Assembly: GCF_002127325.2 (NCBI RefSeq)
Contig: NC_035436.2
Span: forward strand, 20,619,645-20,683,644
Source: Helianthus annuus
Taxonomy: Eukaryota > Streptophyta > Magnoliopsida > Asterales > Asteraceae
Length of the DNA stretch: 64,000 bases
Direction: 5' to 3'
Both the position numbers and the translations under genes were made by a program. The notes beneath the pieces are model-generated. The model had not been told where the DNA came from and searched no databases. It was given only the letters and a program-made list of their open reading frames with translations. How positions within the stretch are numbered: position 1 is the first letter of the stretch; each line of letters opens with the position of its first letter. This document shows, piece by piece, positions 34,488-45,056 of the stretch.

Positions 34488-34671
34488 TATTATAAAATCA
34501 AATTATCATCATCATCTTCAAATAACCCAGATCCATCATCATCATCTTCAAATAACCTCACAACATACACCAGAATTCAAGATTCATATTCCATATTTCC
34601 CTAAATAAGCTCACAGATCCATATTCCATATTCAATTTTCCCCAAAATTCAAGATCCATACACCAGAATTC
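31623..34671. other. Non-coding, possible LTR remnants
   Basis: No supported gene. An open frame at 31,831-32,187 (118 codons) has no recognisable domain. 'tgtgacaaccggtaattcc' at 32,588 has the form of a gypsy LTR start, and 33,660-33,930 resembles the transcribed part of an LTR (pyrimidine-rich leader followed by a GT splice-like site), but no matching end or target duplication was found. A C16 run lies at 33,519-33,534 and a (TTA)n run at about 34,446-34,490. Confidence 0.35.
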
Positions 34672-35683
34672 AATCATGATCTGCGCTTGATACACACCGA
34701 CTTGAAGCCTGAGGAGAACATTCTTCTAGTGTCCCCAGAATATATCAAAGTGCCTGATTACAAGGTTGGAACATTCTTTTTGCTATTTAGAGGTAACAAA
34801 ACGGGTTGTTGGGTAATGGGTCAAAATGGGCGCATGTTAAAATTGTTATTTTCACGAGCGGGTTGACCGCGAAGCATGGTTTTGGTAGTTCATTTTTTTT
34901 GTTGATAATGTACTTTTTTATTAAAATGGTTTATGGGGTTTTATGCTATCAAAAACACACTTCAGGTGAGTTATTACTATTTCACCCATTTGACCCGTTT
35001 GATATTCAAGCCCGGATCAGCCCTTTTTAGTTTATATCATGAAGATGAAGATGGCTAACAGTTTTTGTTTCCAATATGTTGTTTTAGGGTTCATCTAGGT
35101 CACCAAAGGATAGTTCATACTCCAAAAGAATACCAAGATGCAGTGCTATCAAAGTGATTGATTTTGGTTGGTTGCACAACGTATGATCGTCCGGACCAGA
35201 ACTACATAGTGTCAACACGCCATTATCGGGAACCAGAAGTTATATTAGGTATTTTCTTTGTCTAGTTTATTAAAGTAGTTTAATCTTCTTAACTCATTTG
35301 TGGATAATGTATGTGGAAGCCATTCAAATATTCTTCTCATCATATTAAAGGCAACCCATACATTGAAGCTACTTTGTAGGCCACTAAAGTATGTTTAGTT
35401 TACTGTATTAAATGAAAATGGATAACATACTTGGGTGGTTTATAAGATAGTTTCAGTATATGTTGTGACAACCGATGATTTACGGCTCCTAATTACGTGC
35501 AAAACAAGCATTAAGACAATAATAAATAGTGTTTAAAACGCAAATTACCTTAATTAGGTCTTTGGAGTGTCTAGGAACGTTTATCCAGCTTTACAGTACG
35601 CAAATGGTGATTTACGGGAAAACTGCTGAACGTTAAACGGTAACGAACTGACTCCGAACGAAATTCTTTCAACTGGGGGAGAC

Positions 35684-36149
35684 TGTAATATCCCCCAAAT
35701 TTCAGGTCCTTATTTCGATAAACACTATACACACAACATTATTTGATATCATAAATTACTTAGTGTGAATTAGATATAAAAAATCATATCACGAACCACT
35801 ATCTTACCTGGCCAACTTAAAACCCATTTACACATGACTAAAAAAAAATAATAAACAAATAAAAATCTGGATTCTCCAAGCTTCATTTGGACCAAAATTC
35901 ATCTTATTTTTCATGTTCACAATACTAGATATAAAAGGCATCATGATAATATTTAAGTCCACAAAATAACACAATGTTCTTTTTTTTTCCTTTTCTTCTT
36001 CTTACCTTTCCAACGTAACCCAATCCTTCACACTACAATTGCTTATTTTTTTTCATTTATTTTAACCTCCTAGCACATGCATGCTTTGACCATAGTAATA
36101 TGCATGCAAGACATGGTTATAATATGAAAGGACGATTATATATTACAAA
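35684..36149 (+). repeat. Candidate gypsy 3' LTR start inside kinase intron
   Basis: A polypurine tract AACTGGGGGAGAC (35,671-35,683) is followed by TGTAATATCCCCC, the pattern of a PPT and 3' LTR. The LTR probably continues past the MITE at 36,150 and towards 37.8 kb or further, since 36,800-37,500 is leader-like and rich in GGTTCGGGTCA words, but I cannot place its end. Only about 200 bases of internal sequence precede it. Confidence 0.45.
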
Positions 36150-36449
36150 GAGTTAATTACTGTTTTCGTCCCTATGATTTGTCAAAAATCACTATTTCAG
36201 TCCATTAGTTTAAAAATTGCAATTTCAATCCCTGTGGTTTCACTTTCGTAACCATTTCAGTCCACCTCGTAACCATTTCAGTCCCTGTACTTAACAGAAT
36301 AATGGATTGAAATGGTTACGAAAGTGAAACCACAGGGACTGAAATGGGTACGAAAGTGAAACCACAGGGACTGAAATCGCAATTTTTAAACTAATAGACT
36401 GAAATAGTGATTTTTGACAAAACACAGGGACGAAAACAATAATTAACTC
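36150..36449. mobile_element. Mutator-type MITE
   Basis: Long inverted ends (GAGTTAATTACTGTTTTCG and its complement), about 80 bases with small differences, 300 bp in total. A 9-bp direct duplication TATTACAAA (36,141-36,149 and 36,450-36,458) is the Mutator target length. No ORF. Nested in the LTR-like sequence of the kinase intron. Confidence 0.9.
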
Positions 36450-37812
36450 TATTACAAAAATCAACTATCATATTTACTACTCAATTGCCTAACAACATCT
36501 ATGCTCAGCTAGTAGGAAACACCCATGCTTTTCTTTTTGCATCTTGGTTTGATTAGTCAAAAGAAAACAATAAAATAATAAAACAAACACTGTTGACAAC
36601 TCATATGAATTAATGGATTCTGCCACTTGAGATTGACAAAACAAATATCACATATACATGTTAAGCATGCGTGAAACATTCACCCTTCCCCATATATATT
36701 TTTTTCATTATTATAATACATGAACAAAACATGAAAGCTAGTCATAAACTTTTACTCCCATACTCCTGTCATAAACCAAGCCCCATACTTTTCTTTTTCT
36801 CTACCAAGATTTATCAAACACACCTGTAGAACCCTATCTACCCCACCCCCACTCACTCGTTCCCCTCTCCCTCACTCTATGATGTTCAGCCGGCCACCAC
36901 GGTTGGTGGCGGCGCTTGATGGTGGCGGCGACGGGACCAGGGTGAGAGACGGAGAAAGAGCCAATGAGAGAGAAAACGGAGAGAGATAGAGATCCGCGGA
37001 GGAGAGGCGACGACATCGCCGTCTGCAGCGGCGGTGGGTCTCGCCGGAGTTAACAGTGGCGGTGGCGACGATGTCTTTTCCGGTAACCCATCAAATCCCT
37101 TCATTTTTTTTTCTTCTCATTTTCTGTTGGATCTTCTTAAGAACCGAGTGTTTAAGGTCGTAGCCGGTAGTTTTTCAGGATGGTGGTGGTGATCTAGGTA
37201 GTGTTGTTAGTTTTCTGATGGCTCGGGTTAACTTGGTCAGAAGATGGGTTCGAGATTTGGTTCGGTTCGTTTCGAGGGTTCAGGTTTTGGTCAACAGAAG
37301 TCAACGGTTCGGGAGTCAACGGGTCAAAGTTTCGGGTTGGTCAATGTTGGTCAAAGTCAGCAGGTTCGGGTCAGATCCAGAGTTGTTCGGGTCAAGCTTC
37401 GGCTCAGATTCAGTTTTAGCACGGTTCGGTCGACTCGGTCAAACCGAGTCAATGTGGTCAAACCAGTCAACCAGTCAGCTTTGGTCAACACCGGTCAACT
37501 GAGGTTAAACTCAGTCAACACGAGATGCGGTAAAATTTAACAAACACGTTATATTTTTTTTATAGTTAGATTAATGTTAGTTTTACTCGCGAAACCGAGC
37601 TCGAACCATCGTAAACGCAGTTTATAAATAGTGACTATTTATGTTTTGGCACTTGACGAATAGAAAAGATTTGATATATTGTGATTGAATATTGTTGCGT
37701 TTTGACAAAATAACGACAACTTGTGTTGTCGGGGTTATTCCAAAAACAGAGGAAACTCTGCGCGATTTTCGTAAAAAATATATATATATATATGTGTATA
37801 TATATATATATA
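36450..37812. other. LTR-like leader sequence
   Basis: No gene supported. Open frames at 36,834-37,104 and 37,218-37,540 are low-complexity (GGCGGTGGCG and GTTCGGGTCAA words) and are not taken as coding. Probably the transcribed part of the LTR that starts at 35,684 (inference). Confidence 0.35.
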
Positions 37813-38679
37813 TAGGACAAAGATCCGTTAGGAACCACCCTTTATTGCGAGAACCGCGAGAACCAGTGTGAACACAAACAGTAATAGCTAAAAAAATCTA
37901 AAAAACACCCAAAAAATTTTTTTTTTATTTTTTTACTATTTTTTATATAAAAATCGCTACTTTTAGTATCCAAAAAAAAAAAAAATTTTTTTTTTTTAAA
38001 AAATTTTTTTTTAAAAAAAAAAAAAAAAATTTTTTTTTTTTTGGCTACAAAAGTAGCGATTTGAACATAAAAAATAGTAAAAAAATAAAAAAAAATTTTA
38101 GATTTTTTTTAGATTTTTTTTAGATTTTTTTAGATTTTTTAGGTTTTTTGGGGGTTTAGTTTTTAGCATTTTAGCTTGGGGGGGGGGGGGGGGGTGGGGG
38201 GGGGGGTTTAGGTTTTTGGGTGGTGGGGGAGGGGGGTTTAGGTTTTTGGGGGGGGGGGGTGGGGGGGGTGGGGGGGGGTTAGGTTTTTTTTAGGTTTTTT
38301 GAGGGTTTTAGTTTTTAGCATTTAGCTTGGGGGGGGGGGGGGTTAGGTTTTTTTTGGGGGGGGGGTTAGGTTTTTTTTTGGGGGGGGGGGGGGTGGGGGG
38401 TTTAGGTTTTTGGGGGGTGGGGGGGGTGGGGGTTAGGTTTTTTTTTAGGTTTTTTGAGGGTTTTAGTTTTTAGCATTTAGCTTGGGGGGGGGGGGGGTTA
38501 GGTTTTGGGGGGGGGGTTAGGTCTTTTTTTGGGGGGGGGGGTGGGGGGTTTAGGTTTTTGGGGGGTGGGGGGGTGGGGGTTAGGTTTTTTTTAGGGTTTT
38601 TTTAGCTATTTTAGCTTGTGTTCACATTGGTTCTCGCGGTTCTCGCAATAAAGGTGGTTCTCGCATGAACCTTACCCTA
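37813..38679. mobile_element. Foldback element with G/T-rich core, in a TA array
   Basis: Inverted ends of roughly 65-75 bases, sharing TTTATTGCGAGAACCGCG and GTGAACACAA on both sides. It is bordered on the left by (TA)n at 37,782-37,812 and on the right by TATATATATAG at 38,679. The inner arms are A/T homopolymers (37,900-38,160). The core 38,170-38,600 is a tandem array of G runs of 6-18 separated by TTTAGG/TTAGG and T runs. No ORF. Confidence 0.8.
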
Positions 38680-38935
38680 TATATATATAGAGAGAGAGAG
38701 AGAGAGTATAATGTACTTCAGGGCTTAACCTACATTAACATACATGACAAAAAATATAACGTGCGTTATTATCATAGAACGTGTGTGATTATAGTCCCAT
38801 GCGTGATTATGTGGTCCCATGCGTGATTATACTCCTGATCCAACGGTTACTATTGTCTCCTACGTGATGTATGATAAGGCTTTTTGTATGTTAACCTTAC
38901 TCTATATATATATATATATATATATTATAGTCGCA
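38680..38935. other. Second TA-flanked short element (tentative)
   Basis: Begins after TATATATATA with a (GA)n run and 'gtataatgtac'; ends 'gtatgttaaccttactc' before a longer (TA)n run (38,903-38,923). Weak inverted similarity of 'taacatac' at the two ends. May be a MITE of the same TA-targeting type or only local repetition. Confidence 0.35.
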
Positions 38936-39400
38936 ATGCTAACGAAAACGTATCGTGACTCAAATGAAGTTTATAAAATAAATATGATAGTATATTTATT
39001 TTTGCGACGTTCAATGAATTACAAAACAAAGTTATAACGTCTTGACAAAAACACAAGCTACTAGTTTACGAAATTCGTATACATTTATAAAATAAATATA
39101 ATTATTTTATAGTTATTTTAAACGTCTTTAGCGGGCTCCACATGCATTATATCTTCTTATGTTACTTTCTATGCATAGTAGTATCACATATTATTTGCTA
39201 AATGACATTCAGACCTGTGTTTCTTACAGGATAGGGATGGAGTTAACGTTGTGACATATGGAGTGTTGGTTGTATCCTTATGGAGTTATGCTCGGTATGT
39301 ACTGAGTTTCATCTTTCTCTGTATGCTGTTTTGACATTTTTATCTTTGCATCATAAGGAGATGAATCATCTTGAGAGGAAGTTAACGTTTAAAAATAAGG

Positions 39401-39957
39401 TTTGTTTTGACTAGTACACTTGTAAATAGTAAATGAAAAAAAAATCGTGATTTTACACTAGTAGAGTGATTATGTAATTACTTTAGAGTAATTACAATTA
39501 CTCTACTAGTGTAAAATCACGATTTTTTTTTTACTTTTTACAATTAAATGTCATACTTAAGTAAATGAAAAAAAAAATAAAAAAAAAAACTTTCTTCACT
39601 TCTCATGTTAAGATCATTTTGTATGTTAAGACCCGTTTGTACTTGATCTTTACACTTGAATTGGCATCTAAAAAGCAGATTTTAATTAGCAGTTTCAACC
39701 CATATTTTTTGACTCGCCTGTCTTTATTACCTGTATCTAGCTGTAATGCTGTATGCAACTAGCATTCTTACTCACCATATAAGATCACCCGTAGCTGTAA
39801 TGTACTTAATATAACCTAATCCCCACCCACGTTCATTATACGCCGCCTCCTACCCCTATCTCCATTGTTTTCATCCGACAACACAAGAACATTAACTCTA
39901 TGCCGAGTTTTGCTTCGTCTAATCGATTAGTTCTTTAATGTGGGTTGATTTTCCACA
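39401..39957. other. Kinase intron-like sequence with inverted repeat
   Basis: Shares the stretch from 'gattttacactagtagag' to 'caactagcattctta' with 8,150-8,466. Contains a perfect-looking inverted pair around 39,450-39,525 (ATCGTGATTTTACACTAG and its complement). No coding exon seen. Confidence 0.5.
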
Positions 39958-39996
39958 ATGGAGACGAGTTCAGATCCGATTTTGGTTCGAATCGAG
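39958..39996 (+). other. Possible first coding exon (13 codons)
   Basis: ATG at 39,958 opens METSSDPILVRIE and ends at GAG|GTAAGAAC, a strong phase-0 splice donor, after a pyrimidine-rich leader. No later exon can be found because repeats follow directly. Could be the stranded start of a host gene or chance. Confidence 0.25.
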
Positions 39997-40192
39997 GTAA
40001 GAACTCGTTCCTTTTTTACTGAATTGGTTCGATTTTGGCCCATTATGATCCGATTTTGACCTCATATTTGACCGACTAGGTTCTTTTTTTTGCGTTTTTG
40101 AGCTATTACACTCTATGTCCTTTATCATTTAAATATGACATGTGCTTTGCACATGAGAGTTGGTTAGTAATTCTTCCTATTTCATATTAATT

Positions 40193-40251
<59 letters not shown>

Positions 40252-40257
<6 letters not shown>

Positions 40258-40734
40258 TAGTTTAATGTACAAATGCCCTTATCGTACATTACGTACGCTA
40301 CAATCTCAGCTGTCCGATCATCTTCTTGCGTTAAATTCGCATGTTGTTTTTTTGTAACAATTTCACATGTTGGTTTTTTAACATGCGATTTCATCAAAAT
40401 TACCACATGCGAAATTGTTACAAAAAAACATGCTATTTTATCAAAATTATCACATGCGAAATTGGTACAAAAAACAACATGCGAATTCATCAAAAATTAT
40501 CACATGCGAAATTGTTATAAAAAAACAACATGCTATTTCATCAAAATTATCACATACGAAATTGGTACAAAAAAACATGTGAATTCATCAAAAATTTATC
40601 TCATGCGAAATTATTTATCACATGCGAAATTGTTATAAAAAAAACATGCGATTTTAAAATGCGGGAAGATTATCTAACGGCTGAGATTAAAGCGTACGTA
40701 ATGTAACTTAAGCAATATTGTACAGTATTCTTTA

Positions 40735-40738
<4 letters not shown>
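40252..40738. mobile_element. TA-flanked MITE with internal tandem repeats
   Basis: Ends TAGGGTTAGTTTAATGTAC and, inverted, TAGGTAAAGAATACTGTAC. Inverted similarity continues through TACATTACGTACGCT and AATCTCAGC to about 75 bases. It lies between (TA)n arrays at 40,196-40,251 and 40,739-40,768. The centre holds about five loose repeats of 'catgcgaaattgttacaaaaa' type words. Confidence 0.8.
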
Positions 40739-40768
<30 letters not shown>

Positions 40769-40771
<3 letters not shown>

Positions 40772-41199
40772 GAAACATAAACCTAAACTGTCTCTCTCAA
40801 CATCCACCTTCTCTCTCTCTACACTCCTCCCAACAGCTTGTAAACCTTAACGCCTCACCAGTCACTACCACCACTCCCACCACCACCACTTCAACCCATG
40901 AAACCCTGCCTCAGATCTGAAACCCTTGTAGATTCAAGCCAGATCTATGATTCACCATGACCGTCTAACGGTCATAACTTGAACGTTGGATTGAGGGTCA
41001 CCGGAACCCTAGCCAGCACATGCAAACATAAGATTTTGTTTAGAACATGGGATTTCAGGGGTGTTTCGGAGTTTAAGAGATCAGGGATGCACGGATTTTC
41101 CAACCCGATTGGACAAAATAGGTGGTGAGTTTGATCTCATCTGCTCCTATATGATCCTATCTAAATCTTTTTGAGCCAATTTCATATCAAGAGTCCAGT
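40769..41199. other. Non-coding stretch, nothing recognised
   Basis: Pyrimidine-rich leader-like sequence (CTCTCTCTC, CACCACCAC words). No supported gene; no terminal repeats found. Confidence 0.4.
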
Positions 41200-42850
41200 G
41201 GCCTTGGGCTCCCAGTTGTGTGATTGAACAAAGGGAGCTGAAGCAGTTATCAGGTGACTTACAAAATTACACATTCGGAGCTGAAGAAGACAAGTGGACT
41301 TGGTCGCTGGAATCATGAGGGTTTTCTCTGCCCGAAGTATGAGGAGTCATGTCCAGTGTTGCAGAAATCGCACCTAGATGGCGCCTAGGCGGTCATTAGT
41401 CGCTCATCGGAGGTCCGTCGCCTAGATTTTGCCAAATCGCTCAGTCAAGGCGGTCAATGTCCAATTAGGTCAAAGTTTGAAAAAATCGGTCAAAAGTCGC
41501 CTATAATCTGACCAAGTCGGGCAAAACTAGATCAGATGCTACTCAAAATTTGACCAAATTGGTTAAGTGAAACGAATTGTTACTCCATGATTTTGAGCCA
41601 TTGTAGAGATAACTGGGTGCGATATTCTGATGAAGGAGATAGGGAGCGGGAAAAGGCGTATGATGAAAGTGGGGATGATTAGGGTTATTTTAGTTTGGGA
41701 CTTTTAACATATAACCACCCTCCATCTTCATTAGTTTATATTTAGTCCTCATACTTGTGAATTTATATGTGTGGGACTTTTGCTCCTCTCTTGCGGTATG
41801 CGCATATAATGTATATATGTGTGGGTGCTCGGGGGGTAAAAGTGAAAGTGCACTAATTTTAACGTTATTTTACTAATTTCGTGAAAATAATGTTAAAAGA
41901 GATGGATGGTTAATCATGCATCATGTCGTGGCATTGATAGCCGAAAGACAAAGGAGTACATACACTAATTGGCCTGTCTTAATTGTCGAGTGTTATGTGT
42001 CTTATGTCCAAGGCTTGATGCAAAACTACCCGAGGGTCTCATTGGAAGCAGTCTGTCTATTCCTACAGGGTAGAGGTACGGCTGTCTACATCTTACTCTC
42101 CTCAGACCCTGCCTTAGCTTTGTTATGGGTGAGATTTACTGAGTATGATGATGATGACGACTTGTGAATTTATATATAAAAGATATAAAATTAATGGTAT
42201 ATGTATATAAATTCATAAAATTATACACATAAAGTCCATTACGATTAATCCCGATTAATCTCTATTAATCCCGATTAATCCCTAGGCGGTAGCTCACCGC
42301 CCGACTAGCGCCTAACGCTTTCTGCCATTGGTCATGTCCGAAGTCATATGTTTACAAATTTGAGAATTGGCTTTAGCTGGAACTGTTGGACACCCTTTTA
42401 AGGTGAATTTTTTGGCTTGGCGGATGGCTATGGATCGGGTGTCGTTTACTGTGAATCTTCTGTGGACGTTGCGCAAGATATCTGGAATTGTGTCTCAGTG
42501 GTGCAGGTTAAGTTCATTTTTTATACTTGAACTTGAAGACCTGGTCAATTTTCATGGCCATATCAGGGGAGATGGCAAGTGGCGGAAAACGGTGTACACG
42601 ATAATGCAAACGACAATTTGGTGCTTGTGGAAAAGTAGAAACAACGTGATTTTCAACAAGAAGCAAGTATGCGTGGCGAGGATCTAGGATGAGATTAAAA
42701 CGCTTGGGTTCTTGTAGTTCAAGAATAGATCACGATATCGAGCTATCACTTGGGCGGATTGGTGTGATACTTGTATAAATGTCGTTACATCTATTTTTTT
42801 GTTCGGTTTGAATGTCCTGTCGCAACGTGCGAGTTCTAAAAACTCGTTAT
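41200..42850 (+). pseudogene. L1-type LINE 3' fragment, split by a hAT element
   Basis: Translated blocks match the zinc-binding/C-terminal end of plant LINE reverse transcriptases: EDKWTWSLES just before the hAT insertion, then GHPFKVNFLAWRMAMDRVSF and GKWRKTVYTIMQTTIWCLWKSRNNVIF (42,387-42,640) and ITWADWCDTCIN near 42,748. Stops and frame changes are present (for example TGA after LES, TAG at 42,687). The RT core and 5' end are absent, as in typical 5'-truncated LINE copies. No poly-A tail or target duplication was recognised. Confidence 0.7.
41354..42330. mobile_element. Non-autonomous hAT element in the LINE
   Basis: Direct 8-bp duplication GTCATGTC (41,346-41,353 and 42,331-42,338). 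Inverted ends CAGTGTTGCAGAAA and, from the right, CAATGGCAGAAA. Both subterminal regions carry CGCCTAGGCGG/CCGCCTAGG and repeated GTCGCC words. An ORF at 41,916-42,167 has no hAT transposase motif. Removing the element restores the LINE text across the junction. Confidence 0.88.
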
Positions 42851-43299
42851 ATTTTAAAATGCAAGTAGTTATATACTTGTATATATATATTTTGAGCTTT
42901 ATGTTCAAGTTACTTGAGCATTGTTTTCACTTTTGGCCTTGTTGGGTTTCCTTTACACATGCCCCTCTCTACACTAAATTAGTGTATGCTGATTCACCCA
43001 CTCCCATTATCCCTGCCTTCCACGTTGCCTCCTTCGAAATCTATTGTCACCTTTTCTAGAAAGTGCATTAAACAAACATAACTCACATATTAAAAACAAC
43101 TTGAAATCGATCATGTCCAACTAAGGAGAAAGAACAAGACGTATGAGCGAGAGAATCTTGTCGGTTCTCAAAATATGGCAACTCATTTCGAGTCACTCTC
43201 CGTCAAGACTCCGATGATCAACCAGTAGTGCCGAGCCATGTGTGGTTCAGCCGATGGAGTGGACAATCAAAGTGAGGCTGAAGATTAATACAAAGGGCC
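42851..43299. other. Non-coding stretch, nothing recognised
   Basis: No gene or repeat boundary supported; ends where the inverted B segment of the compound array begins. Confidence 0.4.
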
Positions 43300-43580
43300 T
43301 TCGCTCGAAGAGGTTTCAACAAGAGTGGAACACAACGCGAGAGCGGTATTGAAAGGCGAAAGAGACGAGTGCACGGATTAGCGAACCAGAGGTGGAACTA
43401 TATTTTGGTTTCCAGCCGGCCAAATTTCCAGTTTACTGAAATTATCAGCCAACCAAATTTTCAGTTTACCGAAGCTATCAACCATAAAGTTTCTGACATT
43501 TGCCCCTCTGCCGGAAGAGCGGCGGTCCTGCCGTTGTTGTGAAGTCCATGAAATGATCAGCTAAGAAGAACCAAAATGCA
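43300..43580 (-). repeat. B segment, inverted copy
   Basis: Reverse of the segment at 4,576-5,085 in its first half, including the AAATTTCCAGTTTAC words duplicated in tandem. It ends with 'ttaatacaaagggccttcg', which in the other units joins the RT-like fragment. Here the RT-like fragment is absent. Confidence 0.65.
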
Positions 43581-45047
43581 GAATATATAAACTGGTCTGA
43601 ATATTGTTGGCTTTTCAAAAGATGATCGTGACTCAATTATGCAAACCTACTCTTTTGTTGTTATCTTTTATGGACCTTATTAAATACAAATAAAACACAT
43701 ACCAGCAAACATGAATCAAGTCAAATCCAGTTTGACTATTATAATCAATTAAGTCAAAGTTAAACGTTGTAGAAGCTATTTTTTGTTTTTCCAAAGCGCG
43801 TTAACAAGGTACAAGTCAAACATTATAGGATCCTAACATGCGCTAATAAGGTACCCTAGTCAAATATGCGCTAACAATGTGCGCTAGCGAAATCTAATAA
43901 CTTTTATTTAATAAAATAAAGTCTCTTTAAAAGCTAATAACCTCTAATAACCATACTTTAACTAGTTACCTTGCACCAACCCTGTCACACATAGCTCAAG
44001 CCTAGCCATCTGATCCTCCACAAACCTCTGCATACACTCCGCCCAACCATTCGCATCAACAAGATTCACATACATCCTTTGAAACGCATACGCCATTTGA
44101 TAGGTATTGTGATTCAAGTTACACTCTTGTTTCAGCTGAGTTCGAAGTTGCTCGAATGTGGCTTGCCTATCTATGTGAAACACCACCCTAAAACCTTGCA
44201 CATAGTACACGACAACCATCATTGTGTGTGCATTTCCTGGTGCAGCCCACACGTTAAACCCAAACTGCACGCGTCTCGCTTTCAACACCTTTTGAGAAAA
44301 TGTAACAATAAAAAAGTTTGTTACACCGTAAAAAAACCGAACGAAGTATCCAATAGTGATGAGCATGCCGGTATCGAATTTTTCCCATACCGGTACCAAA
44401 TTTTTCTCGTACCGAATTTTTCAGCATTGGTACCGGTTCGGTCTAACGGCCTGAAAACCGAACACGAATGTAACACGAATTTTGCAGGTTTGGGGTTCGT
44501 GTAATTGGGCTCGGTTAGTTTCGGATTGAACCCGCGTAGTCGTTTAGCTAAACGGGTCGGGTTCGGGCTGAATCCATCGGGTTGGTGGTTGACTCGATTA
44601 ACCAATTTTCGGGTCGGGTTAAACCCGCTAACACGACTCGTTTAGCAACCATAAAAAAGTCTTACTTTTTGTATGTAATCCGACTTGCGGCTGCGTCAAC
44701 CCAAAATAATATGATAAATGTTCCCTGTCATTGAGATGCTTCTGCAAATTTGGTGTACATTGCTTAAGCAGCACTGCATTTCGCAAATCTTCAAAAGCAT
44801 GAGCATTTGAAACTTGAATAGCCTCTAAATCAAAATCCAAATTTCCTGCATTTATGTGATCATGCACTGTAGCAATGTTTTTACTGATCCTTGTTAACGC
44901 TTCTTGATAATATATGATTGAAGCAAGCATCCTCGGGTGCAAAGGTACTAATGGTGGTGGTAGTGGTGGCTTGTCCACGTTACTATCGCCCGCGTTACCA
45001 CCCTCCGCGTTACCACTGCCCGCGCCACCACCCTTACCACCGTCCGC
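43581..45047 (-). repeat. A-repeat copy 4 (inverted)
   Basis: Full minus-strand copy from the AT-rich tail (43,581-43,960) through exon 2, intron and exon 1 to the head-to-head junction at about 45,047/45,048 with copy 5. Has the long intron form. Confidence 0.8.
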
Positions 45048-45056
45048 GTTAATCAT
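43962..45056 (-). pseudogene. A-family gene, best-preserved copy (two exons)
   Basis: Unknown protein family. Exon 1 is 45,056-44,666 (MINADGGKGGGAG, a Gly/Asn/Pro-rich lead, then IIYYQEALTRISKNIATVHD and LRNAVLL to REHLSYYFGLTQPQVG). Donor AAA|GTAAGAC; intron of 366 bases holding hAT-like sequence. Exon 2 is 44,299-43,962 (SQKVLKARRVQFGFNVW, TMMVVVYYVQGFRVVFHID, YQMAYAFQRMYVNLVDANG, ending LCVTGLVQGN). Intron phase 1 on both sides gives an uninterrupted product of about 242 residues. The acceptor reads AT in place of AG at 44,300-44,301 (AG in the copies at 51.5 and 57.75 kb), so normal splicing is probably lost. The N-terminus is replaced at the head-to-head junction. No known domain, signal peptide or membrane segment recognised. 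Confidence 0.6.

Larger units (their letters stand above)
34672..39400 (+). pseudogene. AFC/LAMMER protein kinase pseudogene
   Basis: Kinase exons in the correct order on one strand: 34,674-34,771 (HDLRLIHTDLKPEENILLVS to YIKVPDYK); 35,089-35,250 (GSSRSPKDSSYSKRIPRCSAIKVIDFG, then frameshifted TYDRPDQNYIVSTRHYR...PEVIL); 39,231-39,297 (GWS-stop-RCDIWSVGCILMELC). These are the catalytic loop, DFG/activation segment and helix F of an AFC kinase. An extra Glu is present in the KPEN motif, a base gain follows DFG, the APE Ala is Glu, and a TAA replaces a sense codon in the last exon. The N-lobe is missing. Intron 2 is swollen by LTR, MITE and foldback sequence. It follows the NLP-like gene on the same strand, the arrangement that the chimeric copies at 1.1 and 6.3 kb mimic. 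Confidence 0.82.

Noticed and set aside
36834..37540. ORFs in the GGCGGTGGCG and GTTCGGGTCAA regions
   Set aside because: Low-complexity translation, alternate frames equally open, LTR-leader context.
38170..38600. Telomere-like TTTAGG repeats
   Set aside because: Spacing is irregular and dominated by long G and T runs inside a foldback element; not the plant TTTAGGG array.
40160..40638. ORFs with poly-Ile/Tyr or repeated HAK-type text
   Set aside because: Translations of a TA microsatellite and of short tandem repeats in a MITE.
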